40,544 nt of DNA from an uncultured Ureaplasma sp. (lineage in GTDB: Bacteria; Bacillota_I; Bacilli_A; Mycoplasmatales; Mycoplasmoidaceae). The notes under the pieces were generated by a model that saw only the letters and a list, made by a program, of their open reading frames with translations, searched no databases and was not told the origin of the DNA. Within the stretch, counting starts at the first letter, position 1; the number at the start of each line of letters is the position of its first letter. This document shows, one piece after another, positions 9,616 to 19,468 of this stretch. Location: contig CALUPI010000009.1 of the NCBI GenBank assembly GCA_944322645.1, forward strand, positions 1-40,544, given 5' to 3'. The translations under genes and the position numbers were made by a program.

Positions 9616-10488
9616 CTATTTTTTAAATTTTAATTCTTCTTGCATTTTTAAATAATTATTATATCTATTACAATCTATTCTATTAGTTTCAACTAATTTT
9701 TTTATTTGACAATTAGGTTCATTAATATGTAAACAATTAGAAAATTTACACATTGGTGAATACTTTCTAAAATCATGAAAGCTGTATGCTAGTTCATTTG
9801 GTGTTAAAAAAATATCTATACTACTAAATCCTGGGGTATCAATAAACATACCATTATTAAATATAATCATTTGATTATTTGTTGTGGTGTGTTTCCCTCT
9901 ATTTAGGGCCTTGGAAATTTCTTGTGTTCTTAATGCTAAATTTGGATTAATTTTATTTAATAATGTTGATTTTCCAACTCCAGAATTACCAACTAAACAC
10001 ATCGTTTTATTACTGATATTGAATTTAATTTCTTCAAGATCTTTATAATCATTTGAATTATAAACCTTATATCCATTTGCTTTATATGTATGTATAATTT
10101 TCTCTATTTCTAAAAATTGTGTTTTACTTAACATATCCATTTTTGTAAAACATATTGAAACATTATCCACTCTTGATTCATAATGCGCTAAAAATTTATC
10201 CAGCAAATATAAATTCAAATCTGGAGATATTATAGATTGAATAATCATAATTTCATCAATGTTGGCAACTCTTGGTCTAATTAATAAATTTTTTCTATCA
10301 TAAATATCTTCTATAACATATGATTCATGTTGTTTAGAAACCTTTACATTGTCGCCAACAGTCGGTTTTAATAATACAGATTCATGACGAAAAATACCTT
10401 TTGGTTTTGCACTTACCAAAAGTTTATTTTCTAATAAAACATTTGCTATTCCACCTATAAAGCTTATTATTTTTCCTTTAAAAAACAT
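9616..10488 (-). CDS. rsgA: Ribosome small-subunit-dependent GTPase RsgA (YjeQ)
   Basis: The 290-residue circularly permuted GTPase acts in late maturation of the 30S subunit. The N-terminal OB fold (residues 1-65) carries DRKNLLIRPRVANIDE. The G motifs come in permuted order: TKMD (115-118, G4), GNSGVGKST (167-175, G1) and DTPG (217-220, G3). The C-terminal zinc knuckle is Cys247, Cys252, His254, Cys260 (CKFSNCLHINEPNC). The start overlaps the end of the kinase gene by 11 bases. The neighbourhood of kinase, phosphatase and rlmN matches the order I recall in M. genitalium. Confidence 0.96.
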   Translation of the reverse strand: MFFKGKIISFIGGIANVLLENKLLVSAKPKGIFRHESVLLKPTVGDNVKVSKQHESYVIEDIYDRKNLLIRPRVANIDEIMIIQSIISPDLNLYLLDKFLAHYESRVDNVSICFTKMDMLSKTQFLEIEKIIHTYKANGYKVYNSNDYKDLEEIKFNISNKTMCLVGNSGVGKSTLLNKINPNLALRTQEISKALNRGKHTTTNNQMIIFNNGMFIDTPGFSSIDIFLTPNELAYSFHDFRKYSPMCKFSNCLHINEPNCQIKKLVETNRIDCNRYNNYLKMQEELKFKK

Positions 10489-11644
10489 TTGTAGCTAAGG
10501 CCAAAATAGTTAAAATCATCGTCAATAATATTATTAGACCTAAACATGTGGAAGCAATTATTAAATATTTTTTTGTAAAAACTTTAGGAGTTTTTTCTAT
10601 AACAGGATTAATTGTCTTTTTAATATCAATTTCATAATTACGTTTTTCATCGGGACACAATAATTCAGTTTGCTCTATTATTTCTTCTTTTAAGCAATTT
10701 TCTAAGTCTTTTTCAAGTTCATCATCATTTTTATAACGTAAATTGATATTATTATCTAATGAAGCAGTACATTTATAAATAATATTATCAATTGTAATTG
10801 GTACATCTTTACGATGATATGAAATTATTGGAATATCATATTTTTTTCAACAACCAATTTTTTGAGCATCATTAAAAGAATTATTATAAAATGCTTGAAA
10901 TGGTAATTTACCAGTAAGCATTTGGTATAAAATTACACCAATTGAGTGTGTATCCAATTGAATGGAAACAATTTCAGCAAACTTTTTAATCGCATCCTCA
11001 TTTCCTGCTTTTATTCCTTTTCTTATTGTACTATTTAATTTTAAGATATCAGGACATGAATATAAGGGACTACAAAATATATCACCCTCATCAGTAATTG
11101 GAATATCATTATCATACATTGTAGAAATACCAAAATCAATTAATGTTAATTTTTGGTTTTGATCAACAATTATATTTTGAGGTTTAATATCTCTATGAAT
11201 CATTGGATGCTGACCATATGAAGTATGCATAATTTTTAATGCCTTAACTAGTTGACGAATTAAAAATATAGCTTCATGAGGAGAATAAACTTTACCAGAT
11301 TTTAAAATTTCTTCTAATGATCTCCCATCAATTCTTTCAAGAATTAAATATAAAAAATTATCATCAATATAATAATCATAAAGATTAACTAAATGACGAT
11401 CAGAATAAACATTATTTTTAAAAAGTTTTAATTCATCATATGCCTTATGATAACTAGAATTTTTAGTCTTTTCTAGTTTTATTACTTTTACAATTTTATT
11501 AACCTTGTCGTTTGGAGATTTGTTCACATCTTCAACATGAAAAATTGAAGATAAGCCACCATCTCTTCATCAACCAATAATTTTATATTTTTTTAATAAT
11601 GTTTTTCCGATTAGATTTTGCTTTTCTTGATTATTTAACCTCAT
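10478..11644 (-). CDS. prkC: Serine/threonine protein kinase, membrane anchored, no PASTA domains
   Basis: This 388-residue Hanks-type kinase probably modifies cytoplasmic or surface proteins and is opposed by the phosphatase encoded just upstream. The glycine loop is WRDGGLSSIFHV (residues 26-37), the ATP lysine is in VKVIKL (about residue 53), the catalytic loop is HRDIKPQN (150-157) and the metal site is DFG (170-172). A single membrane segment lies near the C-terminus (KYLIIASTCLGLIILLTMI), with only a few residues outside, so the sensor (PASTA) domains of many Firmicute homologues are absent. Two adjacent TGA Trp codons fall in the glycine loop. The ATG at 11644 overlaps the PP2C gene by 14 bases, with GGAG upstream. 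Confidence 0.93.
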
Positions 11645-12383
11645 ATTTCATTACTCCAATCGATGCATCATCAGTAGTATTATTATCTTGGGCATTTTTA
11701 AGGAATAAATGACAAATTTCTATCGGTGTTTTATTTTTAAAAATAAAGTTATCAACTGATAAAAACTTATAAATACCATCTGAGCACACTATTAAAATAT
11801 CATTATCTTCTAAATCATATTCAATTTCATCAAATCAAATTTCGGCCGGACTATTAGCAGCAACAAAATTTACTAAAGAGTGAAGATATGCTTCTCCTTT
11901 TTCTTCTCTTGCAGCTTCTACATCTTGATTTGTTCTAATCAAATAATTAATAAATGTATGTTGATTAACAAGTTGTTGTTTTTTACCGTTTTGATTATAT
12001 ACCATACACATTGAATCACCAAGATTCATAACTAATACTTTTTTATGTTTAGTGTCTACAATTGCTAAACATAAAGTTGTTGACATTTCTTTTAACATAC
12101 TATTTTTCTTAATTGCAGCAATAAATGCTACTTTAATTTCTTTAATAGTTGCCAACATTCAGTCATGTCATGAAATCTCTTTATCTTTTTTTAAAAAATT
12201 TTTTAATACTATTTCTGATGCTAATTTTGATGCAACTTCTCCACCATAATATCCCCCAATTCCATCACATATCAACAAAAATCCCAATCTTTTTAAATGA
12301 TTGTAATATGTCATTACACTATCTTGATTTTTAGTGTGTGTTGGTCCTCTAACTGAAAGTGTATCATAACTAATTTTTCTCAT
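11631..12383 (-). CDS. prpC: PP2C-type serine/threonine protein phosphatase
   Basis: This 250-residue metal-dependent phosphatase is the likely partner of the kinase encoded next. Family motifs appear in order: TKNQDS (Asp21), LLICDGIGGYYGGEVAS (Asp40 with the Gly pair), NLGDSMCMVY, ILIVCSDGIYKFL and TTDDASIGVM. Together these supply the acidic residues for the two metal ions. It is a bare catalytic domain without membrane segments, hence cytoplasmic. It overlaps rlmN by 14 bases upstream and the kinase by 14 downstream, so all are made from one transcript. Confidence 0.94.
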
Positions 12384-13401
12384 TTTGCGCCCTCAATTGT
12401 CCGCATGCTGCGGCAATATTACTTCCTTTTTCTTGTCTTATAGTTACTGTTATTCCATTTTCATTAAGAATATCAGCAAATTTTTTTACATTTTCACTTC
12501 TTTGAAAACTATGCTCATTAACACTATTATAAGGTATTAAATTAACATAACATAAAATATCTTTTAAATTTTTAGCCAATTCTATTGCATTTTCTTTGGA
12601 ATCATTAACGTCTTTTAACATTATATACTCAAATGTAATCCTACGTTTAGTTCTTATTGTATAGTCTTTAGCTGCATCTAATAACTGTTTAAAATTATAA
12701 GCTTTATTAATTGGCATAATCATGTCTCTAATGTTATTATTAGGAGCATGAAGAGAAATTGCTAATCCAACCTGTGGATGATCATTAATAAAATCATTAA
12801 ATTTTGGAATCAAACCACATGTACTTAAGGTTATTTTTCTAGCTCCTATTTGAAGTCCATGATCATCATTAATAATTTTGATAAATTTCGAAACATTGTC
12901 ATAATTATCTAATGGTTCACCAATCCCCATAATAACAATATTGGAAATTCTCCCTAATTGTTCATCATCTAAAATTTTTTGAATGGTAAGAACTTGAGCA
13001 ACAATTTCTCATGTTTCAAGATTTCTCTTCTTTTTTAATAATCCTGATGCGCAAAACTTGCATCCCATATTACATCCGACTTGAGTAGTTACACAAACAC
13101 TATAACCATAATCAAATTTCATTAATACTGTTTCTATTTTATTACCATCAATTAATTCAAATAAATATTTACGTGTTCCATCCTTTGGATCAGATTGAAT
13201 TATAATAGGATTTAAAAGTGCTAATTCAAAATTATTAACTAAAAATTCTCGATTAATTTTAGAAATATTAGTCATTGATAAAAAGTTGGTTTCTCTTTTT
13301 TTATAAATTCAATCAAAAACTTGAATTGCTAAATACTTTTTTAAACCATTGTCAATGAATATATTTTCTAAATCAGATAATGTATAATTTAAAATATTCA
13401 T
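12370..13401 (-). CDS. rlmN: Dual-specificity 23S rRNA/tRNA adenine C2 methyltransferase RlmN
   Basis: This 343-residue radical SAM enzyme methylates C2 of an adenine in 23S rRNA and in tRNAs. The iron-sulfur cluster motif is Cys110-x3-Cys114-x2-Cys117 (CNMGCKFC). The conserved [24 protein letters not shown] and the C-terminal AAACGQL, whose Cys (about 333) carries the methyl group, are all present. TGA is read as Trp at several sites. The gene opens the rlmN-PP2C-kinase-rsgA run. There is no Shine-Dalgarno sequence before the ATG at 13401, and a perfect TATAAT ends only 6 bases before it, so the mRNA may be leaderless. Confidence 0.95.
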
Positions 13402-13407
13402 ATTTTA

Positions 13408-13413
13408 ATTATA
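13408..13413 (-). promoter_or_regulatory. -10 box immediately before rlmN
   Basis: TATAAT on the minus strand with 6 bases between it and the rlmN ATG. A start of transcription at the usual distance would fall on or next to the A of the ATG. Upstream lies the terminator of the preceding gene, so rlmN needs its own promoter here. Confidence 0.55.
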
Positions 13414-13423
13414 TAAAATTAAG

Positions 13424-13448
13424 AAAAAAAGTTGGAAAAATCCAACTT
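13424..13448 (-). terminator. Rho-independent terminator of the split lipoprotein gene
   Basis: An eight-base-pair stem AAGTTGGA/TCCAACTT with a 4-base loop is followed on the minus strand by a run of T. It lies just past the stop at 13454. The palindromic stem is the most GC-rich part of this gap. Confidence 0.85.
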
Positions 13449-13453
13449 CTTAA

Positions 13454-14820
13454 TTATGCTCATCATGTTTGATAAAAATCAAATTCATATTTATTACCAA
13501 AATTATCCTTAAATTTAATTTCAAAATCGTCATCACCATTTAAACCATTAGATGGAGAAATTTTCACAGATTTTAAATTATTGACAACATTATCAGGTAA
13601 CAATATTTTACATACCTTATTTAATTCAAGATAAACATTTTTTGGTTGTTCAAGATTAGAATTGCATAATAATTGTAACTTAGAATATGCATTTTCGAAT
13701 GTATTATAACCTTCAGTAGATTTCATATTATTAATATCTATTTTTAATTGATAACCAGAATTGGAATTATCAATATTTGGCATAAAAATTTTGTTTAAAG
13801 ATGTAGATGGAGCTCAATATGATAAATCTTGTGAAGAAACTTGTGTATCTTTTTTAACTGAAATTGCTGGATTAATAGATTTTTCTAATTCATTTCAAAA
13901 ATCAGCAATATTAAATGTATAACCTAACATTTTAGCATTTGGTGAAACATTATTGTTGAATGATGAAACATAATTGATTAAACCATATTCTTGTAAGCTC
14001 GATTTGTCATAATCATATTCATGTTGACTATTAACAAATGCATTTTTTCAACCATCATTATCATTTTTATGTTTTTCACCTAGGAAAATTTCTTTAATAT
14101 CTTCAAAATCTACTTCATTATTAGTACCAGAAATATTTGCATCATGTTCTTGGATTTTTTGAGACAAACTTAATAATTCACTTTGTCCAACAAATTCAAT
14201 GTAAAACGGAAAATCAAAAGTAGTTGTTAAAATTTCTTTAATATCATTATCTTTTACTTCCGTTTCTTTATTATAACTAACAGTTATATTTACTAATATT
14301 TTTTCGTATTAATAAAATTTTTGTCAATACTAATGCTATTCACAGTAATAACATTACCACTAACATCAGTTCTGTCACATAATTCAATTTCTGTATTAAG
14401 TGTTTCGTTTTCTACAACACTTAGAAAATCTAATACAACATCATTTAAATCTTGTTGAATGATATTTTTAGCCAAATTACTAATTTTATCAATGGTTGAG
14501 TCTAATAATTGTAAAAATTCTAATATTGCATTTTGATTAAAATTTGGATCTATTTCATTTACAGAGCTTGTATCAGAAGGTCAAAATGGTAATACAGTTG
14601 GTCTATTAGGTGTGACTCCTTCACTAGATTCAATAGTAGTATAACCACCAAATGTAGAAGGTGTGTTGCTACTATTGAACTTAACATCATATGTTTGAAT
14701 TGTTGAAGGTGAGTTATCATGATTACTACAACTTGTCAATGTAAGAACTGTAGGAATTGTTACCAATCCAATTAATCCACCTATACCTAAAAATCATTTA
14801 TATTTTTTCTTTAAATTCAT
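13454..14820 (-). pseudogene. Lipoprotein gene interrupted by a one-base frameshift in an A run
   Basis: The start at 14820 (AGAGG upstream) opens a 175-residue frame with a lipoprotein signal peptide: Lys-rich N-terminus, hydrophobic core and lipobox LTSC. It ends at TAG 14293-14295 just after INTKKY. The -1 frame then stays open without any stop from about 14308 to TAA 13454-13456 (apart from TGA Trp codons), with the same polar Asn/Asp/Ser-rich style, ending in FDFYQTWWA. Adding a single A to the six-A run at 14304-14299 joins the two parts into one ~455-residue protein (INTKKILVNITVSY across the junction). So the gene is either switched off by slippage, dead, or affected by a sequencing error. 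The family is not recognised. A terminator follows at once. Confidence 0.8.
14299..14304 (-). repeat. A6 homopolymer at the frameshift point of the lipoprotein gene
   Basis: Six T on the plus strand (A6 on the coding strand). Seven A would restore the open frame. Homopolymer slippage is a known on/off switch for mycoplasma surface genes. Confidence 0.7.
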
Positions 14821-14830
14821 ATTTATACCT

Positions 14831-15406
14831 CTAACAATTTTGAATATTATCTTTAATAATATTATATATTTCTTTTACACATTTTTCTAAATTATCATTT
14901 ACAACAACAAATTGATAATTATCTTTTTCCTTTAATTCATCATAAGCTCTGTTAATCCTATTATTAATAACATCATTTGTTTCTGTACCACGATTGGATA
15001 ATCTTTGTTTTAATTCATCAATTGATGGAGGAATTATAAATATTGAGATTAATTCATCATGAGGAATCATCTTAAAAATATTATTTGCACCAATTACTTC
15101 AATTTCCAAAGCAACATTTTTACCATCATTAATTTGATCAATTAAATTTTTTTTAGGAGTTCCGTATTTATTTCCACAAAATTCTGCTCATTCAATTAAT
15201 TCATTATTATTGATTGCTTTTTCAAACTCATCATTAGTAACAAAAAAATAATCTACTCCATTTACTTCTCCATCTCTACTTTTTCTAGTTGTCATTGAGA
15301 CTGAATATGATAAATTTAGATCGCTAAATTTTAAAATTTGTTCAAAAATAGTATGCTTACCCACTCCGCTTGGTCCACTAATAACCACAACTTTACCTTT
15401 ATTCAT
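14831..15406 (-). CDS. gmk: Guanylate kinase
   Basis: The 191-residue enzyme phosphorylates GMP to GDP. The P-loop is [10 protein letters not shown] near the N-terminus, followed by the GMP-binding [22 protein letters not shown] and the lid/adenine region [11 protein letters not shown]. The length is usual. The start at 15406 has AGGAG upstream. It is divergent from def, as in the cluster order I recall from M. genitalium, and lies 10 bases upstream of the lipoprotein gene. Confidence 0.96.
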
Positions 15407-15476
15407 ATTTTCTCCTAATTAATTGAAATGTGTTAATATAATTATATATTATTATATATAATAAGAAAGTTTGAAT

Positions 15477-16061
15477 ATGAAAAAATTTAATCCTTTTTTT
15501 GATAATAAACTTAAACCAACAATGGAATGAATTGTACCAGATTCTGATCCTAGAATTAGAAAAGTATGTGAACAAGTTAAATTCCCGTTATCCAATGATG
15601 ATATTGAATATATAAAAAAAATGGTGGCTTATGTTGATGCAAGTTTTTATGAAAACTATGATCAATTCAATATCACCCCTGGTGTAGCAATTGCCGCTAA
15701 TCAAGTAGGTTTGTTAAAACGTATAATTTATTTTCATTATTTAGATGATTATGGAATAGAAAAACATTGACTAATTGCTAATCCTCAAGTTATCAATAAA
15801 TCTGAGGACATTACATATTTAGAGCATGGAGAAGGTTGTTTATCTGTACCTGAATCTAGACAAGGAATAGTACCAAGAAAAGCATCAATAAAATTTAAGG
15901 CATTTGATATTATTAATGAAAAAAACATAACTCTTGAATTAGAAGGATACCCTGCAATTGTTGCTCAACATGAACTTGATCATTTAGATGGGATTTTATA
16001 TTATGACCACATAAATGTGTTAGATCCAAATTATACAAATTCAAAATGAAAGAAAATTTAA
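15477..16061 (+). CDS. def: Peptide deformylase
   Basis: This 194-residue iron/zinc enzyme removes the formyl group from nascent proteins. The three signature motifs are present: GVAIAANQ (69-76), EGCLSVP (119-125, Cys ligand) and HELDH (165-169, two His ligands and catalytic Glu). Three Trp codons are TGA. The upstream region has TATA-rich sequence and only a weak AAGAAAG ribosome binding site. The stop codon lies in the loop of a bidirectional terminator and overlaps the convergent gene by 3 to 4 bases. Confidence 0.96.
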
Positions 16062-16077
16062 TTCTTTCATTTTTTTT
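16043..16077. terminator. Bidirectional terminator over the def and Sua5-RpiB stop codons
   Basis: A stem AAAATGAAAGAA/TTCTTTCATTTT has the stop codon of def in the 7-base loop. It is followed by T4 on the plus strand, continuing the pairing bases, and by T4 on the minus strand. Confidence 0.72.
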
Positions 16078-17041
16078 CATAATCAATAATAGTTTGAACT
16101 CTTTCTAAATGTCTACCGCCTTCAAAATTAGTAATAACAAAATTTTTAATATTTTCTAAATTTGTATCATAATCAAATAAACTAAAATCAAATATACCAA
16201 TATTTGCATCATCATGAAGTCTAGATAACTCTGAAATTTGATTATCATAAATAATTGCAGATCTTATTAAATAGTGTTTATTAAATAAAATATCTCATTT
16301 ATTAGGATTTTGAGTTAATACAACCCCATAAGTGTACTCATTATTTAATATTTCATTACATAAATTTTCTGCATTTTTTTCATTTAAAGGCATTATTTTT
16401 AATTGAAATTTTTCATTATCAATTATCTCTTTAATTGCATTTAAATATCCGAAACAAAGTTCATCATATAATATTATAAATTTCTTATTATGAATATTGT
16501 GATTATTGATAAAATCTTGAATTTCGACCAAATGTTCGCCTTCTCTTAAAATTTTTCAATTATCAATATCAATAATAGTAGATGCTAAATTACCACCTGG
16601 TTTCCCTTCAACCACAACCAAATCGAAATATCATTTTTTTGAACTAAATTGTGATTCAACATGATTTGAATCAATAATTGTTTGCTGATCACTAATGTTA
16701 GCACTGCTACAATATAATGTACCGCACTTTGATAATAAGTACAAAATATACTTATCATTTGGCATGCGGTAGGAAATTTGATTTTTTACAATTGTTACTC
16801 CTCCAGGTCAAAATTTATTAACAAATTCTTTTTGAATTTGTGTAAGTGTTCCTAAATCATTTAAATTAAAAATAAATTTTATAATTTTTTTATTTTTTGG
16901 TCTATTTTTAATTTGATAAATAATATTTTCATTATTGGCTAAAATACCCATAACAGTATCTGTAGGAATAATAACAGCTTTGTTATTTTTAATTTCAAAA
17001 ACAACAGAATCTAATTCACTATATTTATAAGTTTTAAACAT
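16058..17041 (-). CDS. Fusion of Sua5/YrdC threonylcarbamoyl-AMP synthase with a degenerate RpiB domain
   Basis: The product has 327 residues. Residues 1 to about 165 are a YrdC domain, which makes threonylcarbamoyl-AMP for the t6A modification of tRNA: PTDTVMGI (26-33), KNRPKNKK (45-52), FWPGGVTIV, SANISD and STIID followed by ILREG. From about residue 180 the sequence follows ribose-5-phosphate isomerase B: a beta-strand/helix opening FIILYDELCFGYLNAIKEII, then SRLHDDANIGIF and the clear RpiB ending FEGGRHLERVQTI. The RpiB active-site loop with its Cys (CGTGxG) is replaced by TQNPNK, and the early Asp-His pair is not kept, so isomerase activity is unlikely. The frame is continuous through four or more TGA Trp codons. 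It lies 15 bases downstream of prmC. Confidence 0.85.
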
Positions 17042-17056
17042 ACTAAATTTATTTTA

Positions 17057-17908
17057 TCAATTTTTGCTAATTACAAGAATTCTATCTAGGCCAGAATAAT
17101 CTTTTATTATTTCAATATTAATATCTTTGTAAATATTGGAAGCAAATGATGATATGGCCTCAGCCTGATTATAACCAATTTCAAAAATTATTAAAAAACT
17201 ATCTTGATTTAACACATTTAATGATTGTTGTAAAATCGCCTTGTATACCATTAAACCATTATCTCCACAATATAGTGCCATTAATGGATCATATTTATTC
17301 ACATTATTACCCACATGAATATCTCCAATTGATATATATGGCGGATTAGAAACAATAACATCTAATTTAGTATTAGTTTTGTAATAGTATTCTAAGTTTG
17401 GACTTAAGTTAATGTTAGTTTTTATATTAAGTTGCTCAGAATTTTTAACAGTATTAAAATATGCATTTTCATCAATATCAGATTGATACATTTCAATATC
17501 ATTAATTCTTGATTTTATTGATAAACCAATCACACCTGTCCCACAACAAACATCAGCTATATTTAATTTGTTAGTTTTTATAAGCTTTTCTTGAATTTTT
17601 TTAATTGCTATTTCAACAAGTAATTCAGTCTCTAGACGTGGACTAAAAACATTGTTATCAACTATAAAATCTAATCCATAAAAATGTACTTTATTAGTTA
17701 TTTTGCTTAATGGTTTACCATTTATATAATCATTAGCTGCTTCTAAAATTTTTTGAAAATTATTAATCTCGTCATTTTGGTGTTCGATTATATCTAATTT
17801 ATTTTTATAATGCAAAAAATGTTCAAGCAAAAAGTATGCAATATTTTCATTTTCCTTTGCTTTTTTTAACATTTCTAATAACATTAAATTCAATTCTTTT
17901 AAAGTCAT
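17057..17908 (-). CDS. prmC: Release factor glutamine methyltransferase PrmC (HemK)
   Basis: The 283-residue SAM-dependent enzyme methylates the Gln of the GGQ motif of the release factor encoded just upstream. It has an N-terminal helical domain, the linker FSPRLETE (88-95; consensus IPRPETE), the SAM site ADVCCGTGVIGLS (118-130) and the catalytic NPPY (188-191). The start lies 4 bases after the prfA stop, so the two are coupled. Confidence 0.95.
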   Translation of the reverse strand: MTLKELNLMLLEMLKKAKENENIAYFLLEHFLHYKNKLDIIEHQNDEINNFQKILEAANDYINGKPLSKITNKVHFYGLDFIVDNNVFSPRLETELLVEIAIKKIQEKLIKTNKLNIADVCCGTGVIGLSIKSRINDIEMYQSDIDENAYFNTVKNSEQLNIKTNINLSPNLEYYYKTNTKLDVIVSNPPYISIGDIHVGNNVNKYDPLMALYCGDNGLMVYKAILQQSLNVLNQDSFLIIFEIGYNQAEAISSFASNIYKDINIEIIKDYSGLDRILVISKN

Positions 17909-17912
17909 AAAA

Positions 17913-18992
17913 TTATATTTCTAAAGTTGACATTAATTCTGCTTGTTCCTCAGCAATTAAAGTATTAATAATTTCCTCTAAATCACCCATCATTACTCTA
18001 TCTAAATTATTTAATGTTAAATTAACTCTATGATCTGTGATTCTATTTTGCGGATAATTATAGGTTCTAATTTTTTCACTACGTTCACCAGTACCAACTT
18101 GACTTTTTCTTGCACTTGCTTGTTCATCATGTTTTTTTTGTTCAGCATTCTCTCATAATTTTGCTCTTAACATTTTCATGGCAATTTCTCTATTTTCAAT
18201 TTGAGATTTTGCTTCTTGAGATGCAACAACAATTCCTGAAGGAATATGAGTAATTCTCACCGCAGATTCAGTTCTATTAACATGTTGGCCACCTGCACCT
18301 GATGCACGATATGTATCCACTCTTAAATCTGCTGGATTAATATTAATTTCAATTTCATCTTGTTCTGGTAATACTGCAACTGTAATTGTAGAGGTATGCA
18401 CTCTTCCTTTAGATTCTGTTGCTGGAACCCTTTGAACTCTATGCACACCAGACTCAAATTTTAGTTTACTATATACATCTTCGCCACTTACCATGAATGA
18501 AATAAAATCATAACCATGGGCTTGTGGTGATAGCTCAAGAACATTGATCTTTCAACCTTGATTTTCAATATATCTCTTATATGTATCAAATAAATCTGAA
18601 ACAAAAATTGAAGCTTCGTCTCCACCAGCTGCTGGACGCATTTCAATAATCACATTTTTGCCATTATTTGGGTCATTTGGTAATAATAGTATTTTTAATT
18701 CTTCTTCTAGATTTGGAATTATATTTTTAGCATTATCTAGTTCTAACTGAAACATTTTAATCATTTCTTTATCATTTTCAGTTTTTAAAAATTCCTCAGC
18801 ATTTAATCCGTCTTCAATCAATTGCTTATATTTTTTAAATTCTTTGGCAATTTTTTCAGTTTGTTTTAGTTGAATATTGATTTCTCTCATTCTTGAAATA
18901 TCATTTCCAACTGTTTCTAATGCTAAATTTAACTCATCATTTTTTTTATCAATTTTCGCTAATGCATCAAATAATTTCTTATTGTATTCCAT
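17913..18992 (-). CDS. prfA: Peptide chain release factor 1
   Basis: The 359-residue factor ends translation at UAA and UAG. The catalytic GGQ is at 234-236 ([10 protein letters not shown]) and the stop-codon recognition tripeptide is PAT (190-192, in [14 protein letters not shown]). Since UGA is Trp here, RF2 should be absent and RF1 the only release factor; none other is in the window. TGA Trp codons interrupt the frame under the standard code. The ATG at 18992 has AGGA upstream. It is first in the prfA-prmC-Sua5/RpiB run. Confidence 0.97.
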
Positions 18993-19012
18993 AATTTAAT
19001 ATCCTAACTTTT

Positions 19013-19050
19013 AAAAAACACTAGAGACAAATAATTGACCTCTAGTGTTT
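19013..19050 (-). terminator. Rho-independent terminator after rpmE
   Basis: An eleven-base-pair stem AAACACTAGAG/CTCTAGTGTTT with a 13-base loop, followed by T6 on the minus strand. It separates rpmE from prfA. Confidence 0.85.
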
Positions 19051-19100
19051 ATAAATATATTCATAATTTCTTGAAGTCAATTGAATCAAGAGTGATTTAA

Positions 19101-19394
19101 TTATAAAGATTCAAGACCGTGTTTAACTTGAGTTTTATTTGCTTTTTTAACAGGTGCTGATTCTTCTTTTTTAGTGGTATTAAATGCTTTTCCTGTGCTA
19201 AATTTATTAGACAGTTTTTCAGCTCTACCACGTAAACTAGTATTAGATTGAGCCCCTACATAAAAAGGGTGACAATGTGAACATACATCGATCATAACAT
19301 TTCCATCTTTTGTAGATAGAATTTCAAATGATGATCCGCATGAAGCACATGTATATTTTGATTCATATACTTTTGGTTGTAAGTCTTTATTCAT
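19101..19394 (-). CDS. rpmE: 50S ribosomal protein L31, zinc-binding type, with basic tail
   Basis: The product has 97 residues. Four zinc Cys are present (16, 19, 38 and 41; CASC and CSHC), followed by HPFYVG and SLRGRAEKLSNKF. About 25 extra residues, Lys-rich and probably disordered (KKEESAPVKKANK...), extend the C-terminus beyond the usual ~70. The start has AAGGA upstream. It is a single-gene unit with its own promoter and terminator, ahead of prfA as in related mycoplasmas. Confidence 0.95.
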   Translation of the reverse strand: MNKDLQPKVYESKYTCASCGSSFEILSTKDGNVMIDVCSHCHPFYVGAQSNTSLRGRAEKLSNKFSTGKAFNTTKKEESAPVKKANKTQVKHGLESL

Positions 19395-19426
19395 ACTAAT
19401 TGTCCTTTTTAAATCGAATATATTTA

Positions 19427-19432
19427 ATTATA
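19427..19432 (-). promoter_or_regulatory. -10 box for rpmE
   Basis: TATAAT on the minus strand, 32 bases before the rpmE ATG, with AAGGA in the predicted ~25-base leader. Confidence 0.5.
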
Positions 19433-19468
19433 TATAGTAAATAACTATAACGCTTATTAATTATATCA

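Noticed and set aside
17057-19394. Apparent gene decay because frames break often
   Set aside because: The breaks are TGA codons at conserved Trp positions; reading TGA as Trp restores normal-length proteins throughout.
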